Source: Prevotella sp. (GTDB taxonomy: Bacteria > Bacteroidota > Bacteroidia > Bacteroidales > Bacteroidaceae). From it: a DNA stretch of 64,000 bases. The notes under the pieces are model-generated. The model did no database searches and was not told the origin of the DNA. It saw nothing but the letters and a program-made list of their open reading frames with translations. Numbering within the stretch: the stretch's first letter is position 1; every line of letters starts with the position of its first letter. Shown piece by piece: positions 1 through 7,362 of this stretch. Location: contig JAFSNR010000116.1 of NCBI GenBank assembly GCA_017443345.1, positions 1 through 64,000 of the forward strand. Reading direction: 5' to 3'. Position numbers and translations under genes: made by a program.

Positions 1-2
1 AC

Positions 3-128
3 AAGAGCACTGCCCCGATTCAGGGCACTGCCTATGAAACCCGAGTTACAATCATCAACGAGAGCGGACTCTACGCCCTGGTGCTCTCCTCGAAGCTGGA
101 ACAGTCTGCTGGCTGCACTTCGCAGTAA
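3..128 (+). pseudogene. 3' end of a Bro-N (BRO family antirepressor) type gene, truncated
   Basis: Frame 3 is open from the left edge to a TAA at 126-128. It contains VTIINESGLYALVLSSKLE, the hallmark stretch of the Bro-N domain found in phage antirepressors and in many Bacteroidetes island genes. In the family this stretch is followed by a conserved FKRWVTSEVLP-type segment. Here the frame instead ends after eight unrelated residues, so the domain is cut short. The upstream part lies outside the window. It may be a remnant of a phage or island gene; a naturally short Bro-N protein cannot be excluded. Confidence 0.5.
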
Positions 129-181
129 GGCCTAAGGATAATCGCAGGCGGATTGCTTTATCAAAGCTTAAAGAAACAAAT

Positions 182-203
182 ATCCCTCGCTGCTGCGAGG
201 GAT
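182..203 (-). terminator. Terminator of the carboxylesterase gene
   Basis: A perfect 9-bp stem (ATCCCTCGC / GCGAGGGAT) with a 4-nt loop lies just past the stop codon at 212. Read on the minus strand it is followed by a T-rich run. Confidence 0.6.
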
Positions 204-211
204 ATTCTGTT

Positions 212-1783
212 TTACTTGCGTGAAGCTTCGGCTTCTTCGCGCTTGGCTTTGTAGAAGCGGTCGACGAAGTCTACCTGTTCGCGGTTGGGGCGCATGATGA
301 GGGAGGCGCCGTTGGAGAACTGCATCGTGGTGGGCTTCGTGTCGTCGAAGGTGGGCCAGTAAGGCAGGCCCTTGGCATTGGGGTTGCCCGTCTTGATGAA
401 GTTCGTCCAGTACTGCTGCATGATCTCGGAGACTGCGGCCTCGTGGGGGTACTTGTCGGGTTGTGACAGGAAGTGGCTGTTGATGTACATGATATCGTCG
501 GCATGGGCGACGCCACGGCGACGGGGATCCTGAGAGAAGCTCATCGTGGAGGGTTGGGCGAGGTAGGCGGCGTAGGCAGGGCTCTTGCCCGTCTTGGCCT
601 GCAGGCTGACCCAAGCGTAGCTGGGCCATGCGAAGCCCATATCGCGGAAGGCGTCGCCAAAGCCGTGCCAGGCTTCATCGTCGTTGCTGCCTGGATAGGT
701 CTTCAGTGCCTCGTCGGCCCAGTCGCCGAAGATGCCCTTGACGCTCTTCTGATAGTTCTCAGCGGTCATGTTGCCTGGTGAGAAGAGGGCACCCTCGTCG
801 GAGTTGGTCATGACGATGACGGGTACATCGTTGTATTCGCCACGCTCGTAGAGGCGGTACTGGTCGTCGCAGATGACGTAGCCGTCGACACAGGGCCAGA
901 AGCCTGCGAAGCCGACGTTGCCGTCGCAGAGCGACATGGCGTCCATCTTGCGGAGCTGCTTCAGCGACTTCTTCTTCAGATGCTGCTGGAAGGCGATGCC
1001 CTGCTTCTCGGCTCCCTTCTGAGAGGCGTCCATGCCCAGCGTGCGGGGATTATCGGTCCAGGGGGCGAAGGAGCCGCCACTCTGGCTGATGCAGCCATGG
1101 AAGAGGCCCTTGGCGAGGGGAGAGCCACAGAGGAGGCTGCAGCTGATGGCGCCAGCACTCTCGCCAGCGATGGTGACCTTAGAGGGATCGCCACCGAAGT
1201 TGGCGATGTTGCGCTGTACCCACTGGAGGGCGTAGATCTGATCGAGCAGGCCGTAGTTGCCTGAGTGGCCTTCGGGGTTCTCCTTGGTCAGTTCGGGATG
1301 GGCCATGAAGCCGAGGGCTCCCGTGCGGTACTCGACGCTGACGACGACAACGCCGCGCTGGGCGAGGCTCTTCCAGAGGTCGCCACCATACCACTCAGTC
1401 TGGAAGCCGCCGCCATGGATCCAGAAGAAGACGGGCAGACGGTCGCTGGACGAGGTGGCGGGAGTGCAGATGCCGAGGTAGAGGCAGTCTTCGCTCATCA
1501 TATCGGCCGTGCGACCTGGACGCGTGGGCTGTGGAGGCAGGGGACCGAACTCATCGCACTTGCGCACACCTTCCCAGGGCTGGGCGGGCTGTGGCGCCTT
1601 CCAACGGAGGTTGCCCACTGGGGGAGCGGCGTAGGGAATGGCTTTGTAAACTGCGAGCTGGCCATCGAGGACACCCTCGACGTCGCCCGTCTCGACATGG
1701 GTCTTCAGAAGCGGTTGCTCCTGGGCGCTGGTCACCGTGATGACGGCAAAGAGCACGAAAAGGGTTGATAAAAGTCGTTTCAT
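212..1783 (-). CDS. Secreted type B carboxylesterase
   Basis: A 523-residue alpha/beta-hydrolase of the carboxylesterase/cholinesterase family. Residues 1-20 form a signal peptide ending TSAQ, so it acts in the periplasm or outside the cell. The oxyanion-hole motif HGGGF lies near residue 123 and the nucleophile elbow GESAG places the catalytic serine at 209. The acid is probably the glutamate in NSDEG near 330, and the histidine is in GVAHADD near 425. All parts of the triad are present and the length is normal for the family. Bacteroidetes members often remove acyl groups from plant polysaccharides, but the substrate cannot be read from the sequence. It diverges from the MFS gene and has its own TACTTTTG promoter element. 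Confidence 0.9.
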   Translation of the reverse strand: MKRLLSTLFVLFAVITVTSAQEQPLLKTHVETGDVEGVLDGQLAVYKAIPYAAPPVGNLRWKAPQPAQPWEGVRKCDEFGPLPPQPTRPGRTADMMSEDCLYLGICTPATSSSDRLPVFFWIHGGGFQTEWYGGDLWKSLAQRGVVVVSVEYRTGALGFMAHPELTKENPEGHSGNYGLLDQIYALQWVQRNIANFGGDPSKVTIAGESAGAISCSLLCGSPLAKGLFHGCISQSGGSFAPWTDNPRTLGMDASQKGAEKQGIAFQQHLKKKSLKQLRKMDAMSLCDGNVGFAGFWPCVDGYVICDDQYRLYERGEYNDVPVIVMTNSDEGALFSPGNMTAENYQKSVKGIFGDWADEALKTYPGSNDDEAWHGFGDAFRDMGFAWPSYAWVSLQAKTGKSPAYAAYLAQPSTMSFSQDPRRRGVAHADDIMYINSHFLSQPDKYPHEAAVSEIMQQYWTNFIKTGNPNAKGLPYWPTFDDTKPTTMQFSNGASLIMRPNREQVDFVDRFYKAKREEAEASRK

Positions 1784-1819
1784 ATTGCAAAAATGCTTAT
1801 TTAGTTATTGTTTACGCTG

Positions 1820-1827
1820 CAAAAGTA
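1820..1827 (-). promoter_or_regulatory. -7 element (TACTTTTG) of the carboxylesterase promoter
   Basis: Matches the Bacteroidetes TAnnTTTG consensus about 37 nt upstream of the start codon on the minus strand. No clear TTTG -33 element is visible. Confidence 0.5.
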
Positions 1828-1858
1828 CAACTTTTTTTCGAAATAAAAAAATAATTCG

Positions 1859-1866
1859 TAACTTTG
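1859..1866 (+). promoter_or_regulatory. -7 element (TAACTTTG) of the MFS transporter promoter
   Basis: Consensus TAnnTTTG upstream of the MFS gene, with a T-run about 20 nt further upstream in place of a clean TTTG. With the minus-strand element at 1820-1827 it forms a compact divergent promoter region. Confidence 0.55.
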
Positions 1867-1874
1867 CAGCAAAG

Positions 1875-1912
1875 AAGTGAAAAGTGAGAAGTGAAAAGTG
1901 AAAAGTGAGAAG
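1875..1912 (+). repeat. Heptamer tandem repeat (GTGAAAA/GTGAGAA)
   Basis: About five copies of a 7-nt unit follow the promoter. The last copies supply the GTG start and first codons (MKSEK) of the MFS transporter. Confidence 0.75.
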
Positions 1913-3115
1913 TTATGGAATAGGAACTATTGTAAGGTGATGGCGGCGAACTTTTCGCTGTTCTTTGCCTTCTACGTCCTGACCCCGTTGTTGCCACTCT
2001 ACTTGAGTGAGCACTTCGGAGCCACGAAGGACGTGATAGGTCTGGTGCTCTCGGGCTACACCATCACCGCCCTGCTGCTGAGGCCCTTCAGCGGCTATTT
2101 CGTGGACTCGTTCCCCAGAAAGACGGTGCTCATGATCAGTTTCGGCCTGTTTGCCATCTTCTTCGCTGGCTATCTGGCGGCGTCGACCTTGTTGCTGTTC
2201 CTCATCGTCAGAACGCTGCACGGCGGACCCTTCGGGGCGCTGACGGTGGCGAACTCGACGGTGGCCATCGACGTGCTGCCATCGAGCAGAAGGACGGAGG
2301 GCATCGGCTACTATGGGCTGTCGAACAATCTCTCGATGGCCATCGCCCCAACGGTGGGCGTCTTCGTGTATAAGTACACCCACAGCTTCGAACTGCTCTT
2401 CTGGATTGCACTGATCGTGGCCGTCTGCGGTTGGACGGTGGATGCGACGGTGAAGCTGCCTGAGAAGGAGATTGTGAGGAACAGGCAGAAGCTGTCGTGG
2501 GACCGCTTCTTCCTGGTGCGGGGCTGGCTGATCGGTCTGAACATGGTGGCCTTCGGCTTCAGCTTCGGTGTGCTGAGCAACTATCTGGCCATCTACGGCA
2601 AGGAGGTGATGGGCATCACGGGAGGCACGGGCACGTACTTCATGCTCTGCTCCATCGGACTGATCCTGTCGCGACTGCAAGGTGGCAAAGCCTTGAGGAA
2701 GGGGCGCCTGACGCATAATGCGGGGGAGGGGATGGTCATCTCGCTGATCGGCTACACCTTATTTATAGTCATGCCGACCTTGATGCCTGCGCATCAATGG
2801 GCCATTATGGTGGGTTATTACGGCTCGGCCTTGCTGGTTGGACTCGGCAACGGACACATGTGGCCTGCGTTTCAGAATATGACCATCAACGTGGCGACGA
2901 ACAGTCAGAGGGGTACGGCCAATTCGACCATCCTCATCTCGTGGGATATCGGCATGGGACTGGGTATCCTCGTGGGTGGTATCGTCTCGGAGTTGCTAGG
3001 CTACGGGGCTGCCTTCTGGACGGTGGTACTGGTCAACGCGGCAGGTGTCGCCTGTTTCTTCCTCGCCACGAAGGCGTTCTTCCTGCGTCGTAACCTGAAC
3101 GAGACGGTCAGATAA
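1898..3115 (+). CDS. MFS family transporter
   Basis: A 405-residue inner-membrane protein with about twelve hydrophobic segments, typical of the major facilitator superfamily. The N-terminal LWNRNY followed by an ANFSLFF-type first helix is common in Bacteroidetes MFS proteins, which supports a start upstream of the internal ATG near 1940. The chosen start is a GTG at 1898 that lies inside a heptamer repeat, so the first five residues are repeat-derived. The cytoplasmic loop after TM2 carries the usual small basic MFS signature (DSFPRKTVL). The transported compound cannot be inferred. A hairpin at 3121-3144 closes the gene. Confidence 0.88.
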   Translation: MKSEKLWNRNYCKVMAANFSLFFAFYVLTPLLPLYLSEHFGATKDVIGLVLSGYTITALLLRPFSGYFVDSFPRKTVLMISFGLFAIFFAGYLAASTLLLFLIVRTLHGGPFGALTVANSTVAIDVLPSSRRTEGIGYYGLSNNLSMAIAPTVGVFVYKYTHSFELLFWIALIVAVCGWTVDATVKLPEKEIVRNRQKLSWDRFFLVRGWLIGLNMVAFGFSFGVLSNYLAIYGKEVMGITGGTGTYFMLCSIGLILSRLQGGKALRKGRLTHNAGEGMVISLIGYTLFIVMPTLMPAHQWAIMVGYYGSALLVGLGNGHMWPAFQNMTINVATNSQRGTANSTILISWDIGMGLGILVGGIVSELLGYGAAFWTVVLVNAAGVACFFLATKAFFLRRNLNETVR

Positions 3116-3120
3116 AAAAT

Positions 3121-3144
3121 CATCCCCACCGATTGGCGGGGATG
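3121..3144 (-). terminator. Terminator between convergent MFS and pantothenate kinase genes
   Basis: Stem CATCCCC / GGGGATG with an inner CC/GG extension. On the minus strand it is followed by GATTTTTTA, so it best serves the pantothenate kinase gene. Confidence 0.6.
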
Positions 3145-3148
3145 CGCA

Positions 3149-3979
3149 TTATTTCTTATGATTCAGACTGTAATCGAGGGCTGCGCCGATGGCGGTGCAG
3201 TATTCTGAATGCTTGGGTATGTGGAAGCGGATGTTGTAAAGCTTCTCGAGGGCTGGGAACACCTCCTTGCACTGAGGGAGTTTCGACAACTTGCCGATGA
3301 GCACGAAGTCGCGGATGTCGCTGCCTAAGGAGGCGAGCCAGGCGGCTGATCCTATCGACTGGAGCACCATCTTGATGAGTCCTGCAGCGATGTCTTCCTT
3401 CGTGGCGTTGGTCTGGGCGTTGGCGAAGTTGGAGGCGGTGGTGTCCATAGGCAGTCCAGGAAGTGGCTGGGTGGTGATGTCGCCGATGGTGAGGTCGATG
3501 TTGCGGATGTTGCCGTGCTTGGCCAGTTCGGCTACCTGACGGATATCACCCGTGTTGAGCATGATGCGCGCCAGACCTTTCAGCGTGCCACCTCCGACGC
3601 CGATACCGCCGATGTGGCGCATGTCGTCGCCATCGCACTTGACGAAAGAGGTACCTGTGCCCATGGAGACAACGATGGTGTGGTCGAGCTTGGACTCATA
3701 GCGGGCTCCAAGGCCATCGGCCACGAACTCTTCAGACTTGGCTGTGGGAAGTCCGTAGATGGGCTGGTCGATATAGGCAGCACCTACGCCAGTGAGCATC
3801 ACCTGCTCGACATCCTTGAGGTCGATGTCGTTGTCGTGGAGATACTTGCCGAAGGCACCAAAAAGTGAGGTGATGGGGTCGGCGGCTGTGATACTGATGG
3901 GTGCAGAGATTTTCCCATTCTTGATGCCAACAATCTTTGTGGTGGAGATGCCCACGTCAATGCCAATAACTATTCCCAT
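3149..3979 (-). CDS. coaW: Type II pantothenate kinase
   Basis: A 276-residue ASKHA-fold kinase that phosphorylates pantothenate, the first step of coenzyme A synthesis. The N-terminal GIDVGISTTK is the phosphate-1 loop. SMGTGTS in the middle and GGIGVGGGTLKGL just after it are typical of eukaryote- and Staphylococcus-type (type II) enzymes. The C-terminal AIGAALDY closes the adenosine site. Length matches the family. The gene stands alone, between a convergent transporter and tRNA-Phe, with a heptamer repeat (3985-4017) directly upstream of its start. The type II form is usually not feedback-inhibited by CoA; that is family knowledge, not visible here. Confidence 0.88.
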   Translation of the reverse strand: MGIVIGIDVGISTTKIVGIKNGKISAPISITAADPITSLFGAFGKYLHDNDIDLKDVEQVMLTGVGAAYIDQPIYGLPTAKSEEFVADGLGARYESKLDHTIVVSMGTGTSFVKCDGDDMRHIGGIGVGGGTLKGLARIMLNTGDIRQVAELAKHGNIRNIDLTIGDITTQPLPGLPMDTTASNFANAQTNATKEDIAAGLIKMVLQSIGSAAWLASLGSDIRDFVLIGKLSKLPQCKEVFPALEKLYNIRFHIPKHSEYCTAIGAALDYSLNHKK

Positions 3980-3984
3980 ATTTT

Positions 3985-4017
3985 TATTGTTTAGAGTTTA
4001 TTGTTTATAGTTTAAAG
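3985..4017 (-). repeat. Heptamer tandem repeat (GTTTATA/GTTTAGA type)
   Basis: Degenerate 7-nt units fill the interval immediately upstream of the pantothenate kinase start. Confidence 0.7.
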
Positions 4018-4070
4018 AAATAAGAAAACCCGGCCGCCATCACGCGAAACCGGGCTAATGAAAGGAGGAG

Positions 4071-4143
4071 TGGTACCTCCAGGAATCGAACCGGGGACAC
4101 ACGGATTTTCAGTCCGATGCTCTACCAACTGAGCTAAGGCACC
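4071..4143 (-). tRNA. tRNA-Phe (GAA)
   Basis: The minus strand folds into a full cloverleaf. The acceptor is GGTGCCT / AGGTACC with one G-T pair, the D arm is GCTC..GAGC, the anticodon stem is CGGAC/GTCCG-like with loop CTGAAAA giving anticodon GAA, and the T arm contains GGTTCGATTCC. The gene is 73 nt including discriminator A; CCA is not encoded. Confidence 0.96.
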
Positions 4144-4237
4144 ATCATGTCAATGTGCAATCCTTTCGTTTGCGGGTGCAAAGGTACAAACATTTTTTGA
4201 ACCCACCAAATATTTGAAGAACTTTTTTTGAAAAACG

Positions 4238-4268
4238 CTTCACTTTTCGCTTTTCACTTTTCACTTCC
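4238..4268 (-). repeat. Heptamer tandem repeat at the thiL 3' end
   Basis: Copies of GTGAAAA-type units (minus strand) run through the end of thiL and encode its last residues and stop codon. Confidence 0.7.
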
Positions 4269-5408
4269 CAGCGGGTTCCATCCTTGGGCTTTGAGCTCAA
4301 ACTCCTGATTATCACGGGTTACGAGCACTTTGCCGAATTTTTCCTCAGTGATGTGGCCAATGAGCTTGATACCCTCGATCTGCTCGATTTTCTCGTGATC
4401 GCCAATGGGAACGGTGAACAGCAGCTCGTAATCCTCGCCGCCATTGAGGGCGCAGGTGGTGACGTTCATGTTCATTTCCTCGGCCATGACGGCTGTCTGG
4501 TAGTCGATGGGGATGTTCTTCTCGTAGATGCGACAGCCCACGCCTGACTGTTTGCAGATGTGGAGCAACTCGGAGGAGAGTCCGTCGCTGATGTCCATCA
4601 TCGCCGTGGGACGGATGCCAGCCTCGCGCAGCTTCTCGATGATATCGCCACGAGCCTCTGTCTGCAACTGGCGCTGCAGCAGGTACTCCTTACCGCTGAA
4701 GTCGGGTTGGAAGTTGAAAGTTGAGAGTTGAGAATTGAGAGTTGCGAGTTTCTTCTCATCGCCAGCGGCTTTGGCCTCGGCCATCTTTTTCTGAAGGTCG
4801 TTGACCTGTCCGTAATAGACACTCTTCTCGCGTTCGAGCAGCTGGAGACCCATGTAGGCAGCGCCGAGGTCGCCTGAGACGCAGACGAGATCCGTGTTCT
4901 TGGCACCATTGCGATAGACGATGTCTTCCTTGCGGGCTTCGCCGATGCAGGTGATCGAGATGGCGAGTCCTGTATAGGAAGAGGTGGTGTCGCCACCCAC
5001 GATGTCGACGCCCCATTTATCGCACGCGAGGCGAAGACCGCTATAGAACTCCTCCATATCCTCGACGGTGAAGCGCTTGCTGAGGGCCAGTGAGACGGTG
5101 ATCTGACGAGGGGTGCCATTCATGGCAAAGACGTCGCTGATGTTCACCATCGCACTCTTGTAACCCAGGTGCTTCAGGTCGATATAGGTCAGGTCGAAGT
5201 GCACGCCCTCCATCAGCAGGTCGGTGGTGACGAGCACTTCCTTATCAGGATAAGAGAGTACGGCGCAGTCGTCGCCCACGCCGTATCTGGTACTCTCGTT
5301 CTTATTCTCCAAGTCTTTCGTGAGACGGTCAATCAGTCCGAACTCACCGATTTTCGCTATTTCCACTTTAAACTCTAAACTATAAACTTTAAACTCTAAA
5401 CTAAACAC
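4254..5408 (-). CDS. thiL: Thiamine-monophosphate kinase
   Basis: ThiL phosphorylates thiamine monophosphate to the active cofactor thiamine diphosphate. The metal- and ATP-binding signatures GVGDDCAVL and TTDLLMEGVHFD near the N-terminus, VGGDTTSS in the middle and MDISDGLSSEL in the C-terminal half are all present. At 384 residues it is longer than usual for the family, and three heptamer repeats explain the excess. The first 14 residues (FSLEFKV repeated) are repeat-encoded, so the functional start may be the GTG at 5364-5366, which gives the family-like VEIAKIGEFG. An insert near residues 220-235 (LNSQLSTFNFQ) is repeat-encoded, and the C-terminal SEK is too. The long start overlaps the preceding phosphorylase gene by 8 nt. 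Confidence 0.9.
   Translation of the reverse strand: MFSLEFKVYSLEFKVEIAKIGEFGLIDRLTKDLENKNESTRYGVGDDCAVLSYPDKEVLVTTDLLMEGVHFDLTYIDLKHLGYKSAMVNISDVFAMNGTPRQITVSLALSKRFTVEDMEEFYSGLRLACDKWGVDIVGGDTTSSYTGLAISITCIGEARKEDIVYRNGAKNTDLVCVSGDLGAAYMGLQLLEREKSVYYGQVNDLQKKMAEAKAAGDEKKLATLNSQLSTFNFQPDFSGKEYLLQRQLQTEARGDIIEKLREAGIRPTAMMDISDGLSSELLHICKQSGVGCRIYEKNIPIDYQTAVMAEEMNMNVTTCALNGGEDYELLFTVPIGDHEKIEQIEGIKLIGHITEEKFGKVLVTRDNQEFELKAQGWNPLGSEK
4708..4748 (-). repeat. In-frame heptamer repeat inside thiL
   Basis: Five to six copies of a GTTGAGA-like 7-nt unit inside the coding region, translated as a short Ser/Leu/Asn/Gln-rich insert absent from the family core. Confidence 0.7.
5366..5402 (-). repeat. 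Heptamer repeat at the thiL 5' end
   Basis: GTTTATA/GTTTAGA/GTTTAAA units read in frame as the first 14 codons of the long thiL open frame. Confidence 0.7.
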
Positions 5409-6213
5409 TCCGTTTAATCATCTCCCGCATGATCTCCGTCATCAGAGGCTGGGCCTTGTCAGCAGCCTCCTGTACTTCCTCGTGGCTGACCTCTACAGGT
5501 ACATCGAAGCCACCCAAGTCAGTCACGACGCTGATGCCGAAGGTGCGAATGCCACAATGGCGGGCCACAATCACCTCAGGAACGGTGGACATGCCAACCG
5601 TGTCGCCACCCATCGTGCGGTACATGCGGTACTCGGCAGGTGTCTCGAAGGTGGGACCCTGTACACCAACATAGACGCCATACTGCAGGGGGATATTCTT
5701 CTCCTTGCCAATCTGCGTTGCGAGTTCGATGAGCTGGTGGTCGTAGGGCTCGTGCATATCTGGGAAGCGTGGACCCGTGGGGAAGTTCTTACCACGAAGC
5801 GGGTGCTCAGGGAAGAAGTTGATATGATCCGTGATAATCATCAGGTCGCCAATCTTGAACTGCGGGTTCATGCCGCCTGCCGCGTTGGAGACAAAGAGAG
5901 TCTTGATGCCCAGTTCGTACATGACGCGTACTGGGAAGGTGACCTCCTTCATGGAGTAGCCCTCATAGAAGTGGAAACGGCCCTTCATGGCCATGATGTC
6001 GACGCCTCCAAGCTTGCCGAAGATGAGTTTGCCAGAGTGGCCTTCAACGGTAGACACAGGGAAGTTGGGAATCTCCTCGTAAGGGAACTCGTAGGAGTCA
6101 GTTATTTCTGAAGCTAATTGTCCGAGGCCTGTCCCCAGAACTATTGCTGTCTTTGGGCTTGTGGACATCCTTGCCTTTAACCAGGATGCTGTTTCTTGAA
6201 TTCTTTCGTACAT
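5401..6213 (-). CDS. punA: Purine nucleoside phosphorylase (trimeric type)
   Basis: A 270-residue enzyme that splits purine nucleosides with phosphate in purine salvage. The phosphate-binding loop GTGLGQLA, the VEGHSG histidine motif, KGRFHFYEGYS, VSNAAGGMN and the substrate-site VTDLGGF motif near the C-terminus are all present and in order. Length fits the trimeric (class I, PunA) type. The first 116 nt overlap the end of the lpxK gene upstream, an unusually long overlap that suggests lpxK has lost its original stop codon. Coupled translation with lpxK is possible. Confidence 0.93.
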   Translation of the reverse strand: MYERIQETASWLKARMSTSPKTAIVLGTGLGQLASEITDSYEFPYEEIPNFPVSTVEGHSGKLIFGKLGGVDIMAMKGRFHFYEGYSMKEVTFPVRVMYELGIKTLFVSNAAGGMNPQFKIGDLMIITDHINFFPEHPLRGKNFPTGPRFPDMHEPYDHQLIELATQIGKEKNIPLQYGVYVGVQGPTFETPAEYRMYRTMGGDTVGMSTVPEVIVARHCGIRTFGISVVTDLGGFDVPVEVSHEEVQEAADKAQPLMTEIMREMIKRSV

Positions 6214-7327
6214 ATTTCGTGATGTGATTGTTAAACTCTTCTTGTTGTCCCATCATGATGACCATGTGGATGGGAAGGGTGTACAGATGGCTCTTCACCT
6301 CGTCGCTCAGTCCCTCGACAGCCTCCAGGCGCGTGGCATCTTTCTCGGTGGTGATGATCAGCTTAGGAGAGGGGAGGGCACTGAAGCTTTCGTTGATACG
6401 ACGGATGTCCTTTTTCCTGAAAGCGTGATGGTCGCCGAATGTCATAGTCGTGATGTTGGGCGTGACAGGCTTCAGGTCCTGTATCATCTGCTCAGGTGAG
6501 GCGATGCCCGTGAGCAGCAGGATATGCTTGCCTGCAAAGGGACTCAGGGGATCGAGTGACTCGAGGACGCCCATGGAGTCGAGAACGCCTAAGGACTCCA
6601 GTGGCTCGTGACTGGCGAGATCAGGGAAGACGGGCTGTGGCGAGTCGTACTCGTGGGTAGAGAAGAACAGCCGCTGATAGGGGTAGAGCTTCATCGCCTT
6701 CGTGATGACGCGGAACTCCATCGGCTTCATGTCCTTCGGACACTTGGTGATAATGACGATATCAGCACGGTCCTTGCTCTTAACGGGTTCGCGCAGGTGA
6801 CCAGCGGGCAAGAGCTTGTCGTAGATCACGAGACGGTGATAGTCGACCAGCAGGATATTGATGCCAGGTTTCACGTAACGGTGCTGGAAAGCATCGTCGA
6901 GGAGTATCACGTCGATATCCTTACCAGCCTCTCCGTCGATGAGCTTCTGGATGCCACGGGTGCGCTTGGCGTCGACAGCCAGGGTGATATCAGGAAACTT
7001 CTGTCGCATCTGGAAGGGCTCGTCGCCAATGTCCCACATGGTGGTATCCTTCCCTGCCAGTACGAAGCCATGCGTCTTACGCTTATAGCCGCGACTGAGC
7101 ACTGCCACGTTCATGTGATCCTTCAGCAGACGGATGAGATACTCCACATGAGGCGTCTTGCCTGTGCCACCCACCGTGATGTTGCCTACGGAGATGACAG
7201 GCACCTTGAAGGAACGGCTCTTCAGAATCCCCATCTCGAAGAGGAGGTTCCTGAAGCCGACTCCCAAGCCGTAGCACCAGCTCAGCGGCAGCAGTTTCTT
7301 ATTGATATTGATGAAGTCGCCTTCCAT
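6098..7327 (-). CDS. lpxK: Tetraacyldisaccharide 4'-kinase
   Basis: LpxK adds the 4'-phosphate to the lipid A precursor at the inner membrane. The P-loop GGTGKTP follows ISVGNITV near residue 48, and DDAFQHRY further on is the family's conserved catalytic-region motif. Two things are odd. Around residues 240-258 an 18-nt repeat inserts two copies of a GVLDSM/GVLESL hexapeptide. The C-terminus runs about 35 residues past the usual NHITKYV-type ending and overlaps the next gene by 116 nt, with a low-complexity polar tail. The core looks intact, so the enzyme is probably active. It heads a run with the phosphorylase and thiL genes. Confidence 0.9.
   Translation of the reverse strand: MEGDFININKKLLPLSWCYGLGVGFRNLLFEMGILKSRSFKVPVISVGNITVGGTGKTPHVEYLIRLLKDHMNVAVLSRGYKRKTHGFVLAGKDTTMWDIGDEPFQMRQKFPDITLAVDAKRTRGIQKLIDGEAGKDIDVILLDDAFQHRYVKPGINILLVDYHRLVIYDKLLPAGHLREPVKSKDRADIVIITKCPKDMKPMEFRVITKAMKLYPYQRLFFSTHEYDSPQPVFPDLASHEPLESLGVLDSMGVLESLDPLSPFAGKHILLLTGIASPEQMIQDLKPVTPNITTMTFGDHHAFRKKDIRRINESFSALPSPKLIITTEKDATRLEAVEGLSDEVKSHLYTLPIHMVIMMGQQEEFNNHITKYVRKNSRNSILVKGKDVHKPKDSNSSGDRPRTISFRNN
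6552..6602 (-). repeat. 18-nt in-frame tandem repeat inside lpxK
   Basis: Nearly three units of 18 nt, each coding a six-residue block such as GVLDSM, GVLESL; absent from the LpxK family core. Confidence 0.65.
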
Positions 7328-7330
7328 CTG

Positions 7331-7362
7331 CTATAAACTATAAACTTTAAACTCTAAACTAT
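7331..7362 (-). repeat. Heptamer repeat between sppA and lpxK
   Basis: GTTTATA/GTTTAAA/GTTTAGA units fill the whole 31-nt interval and supply the sppA stop codon. Confidence 0.7.

Noticed and set aside
1913-2716. Long open frame opposite the MFS transporter
   Set aside because: It is the antisense shadow of a GC-rich membrane protein gene; the product is Gln/His/Arg-rich and has no recognisable domain.
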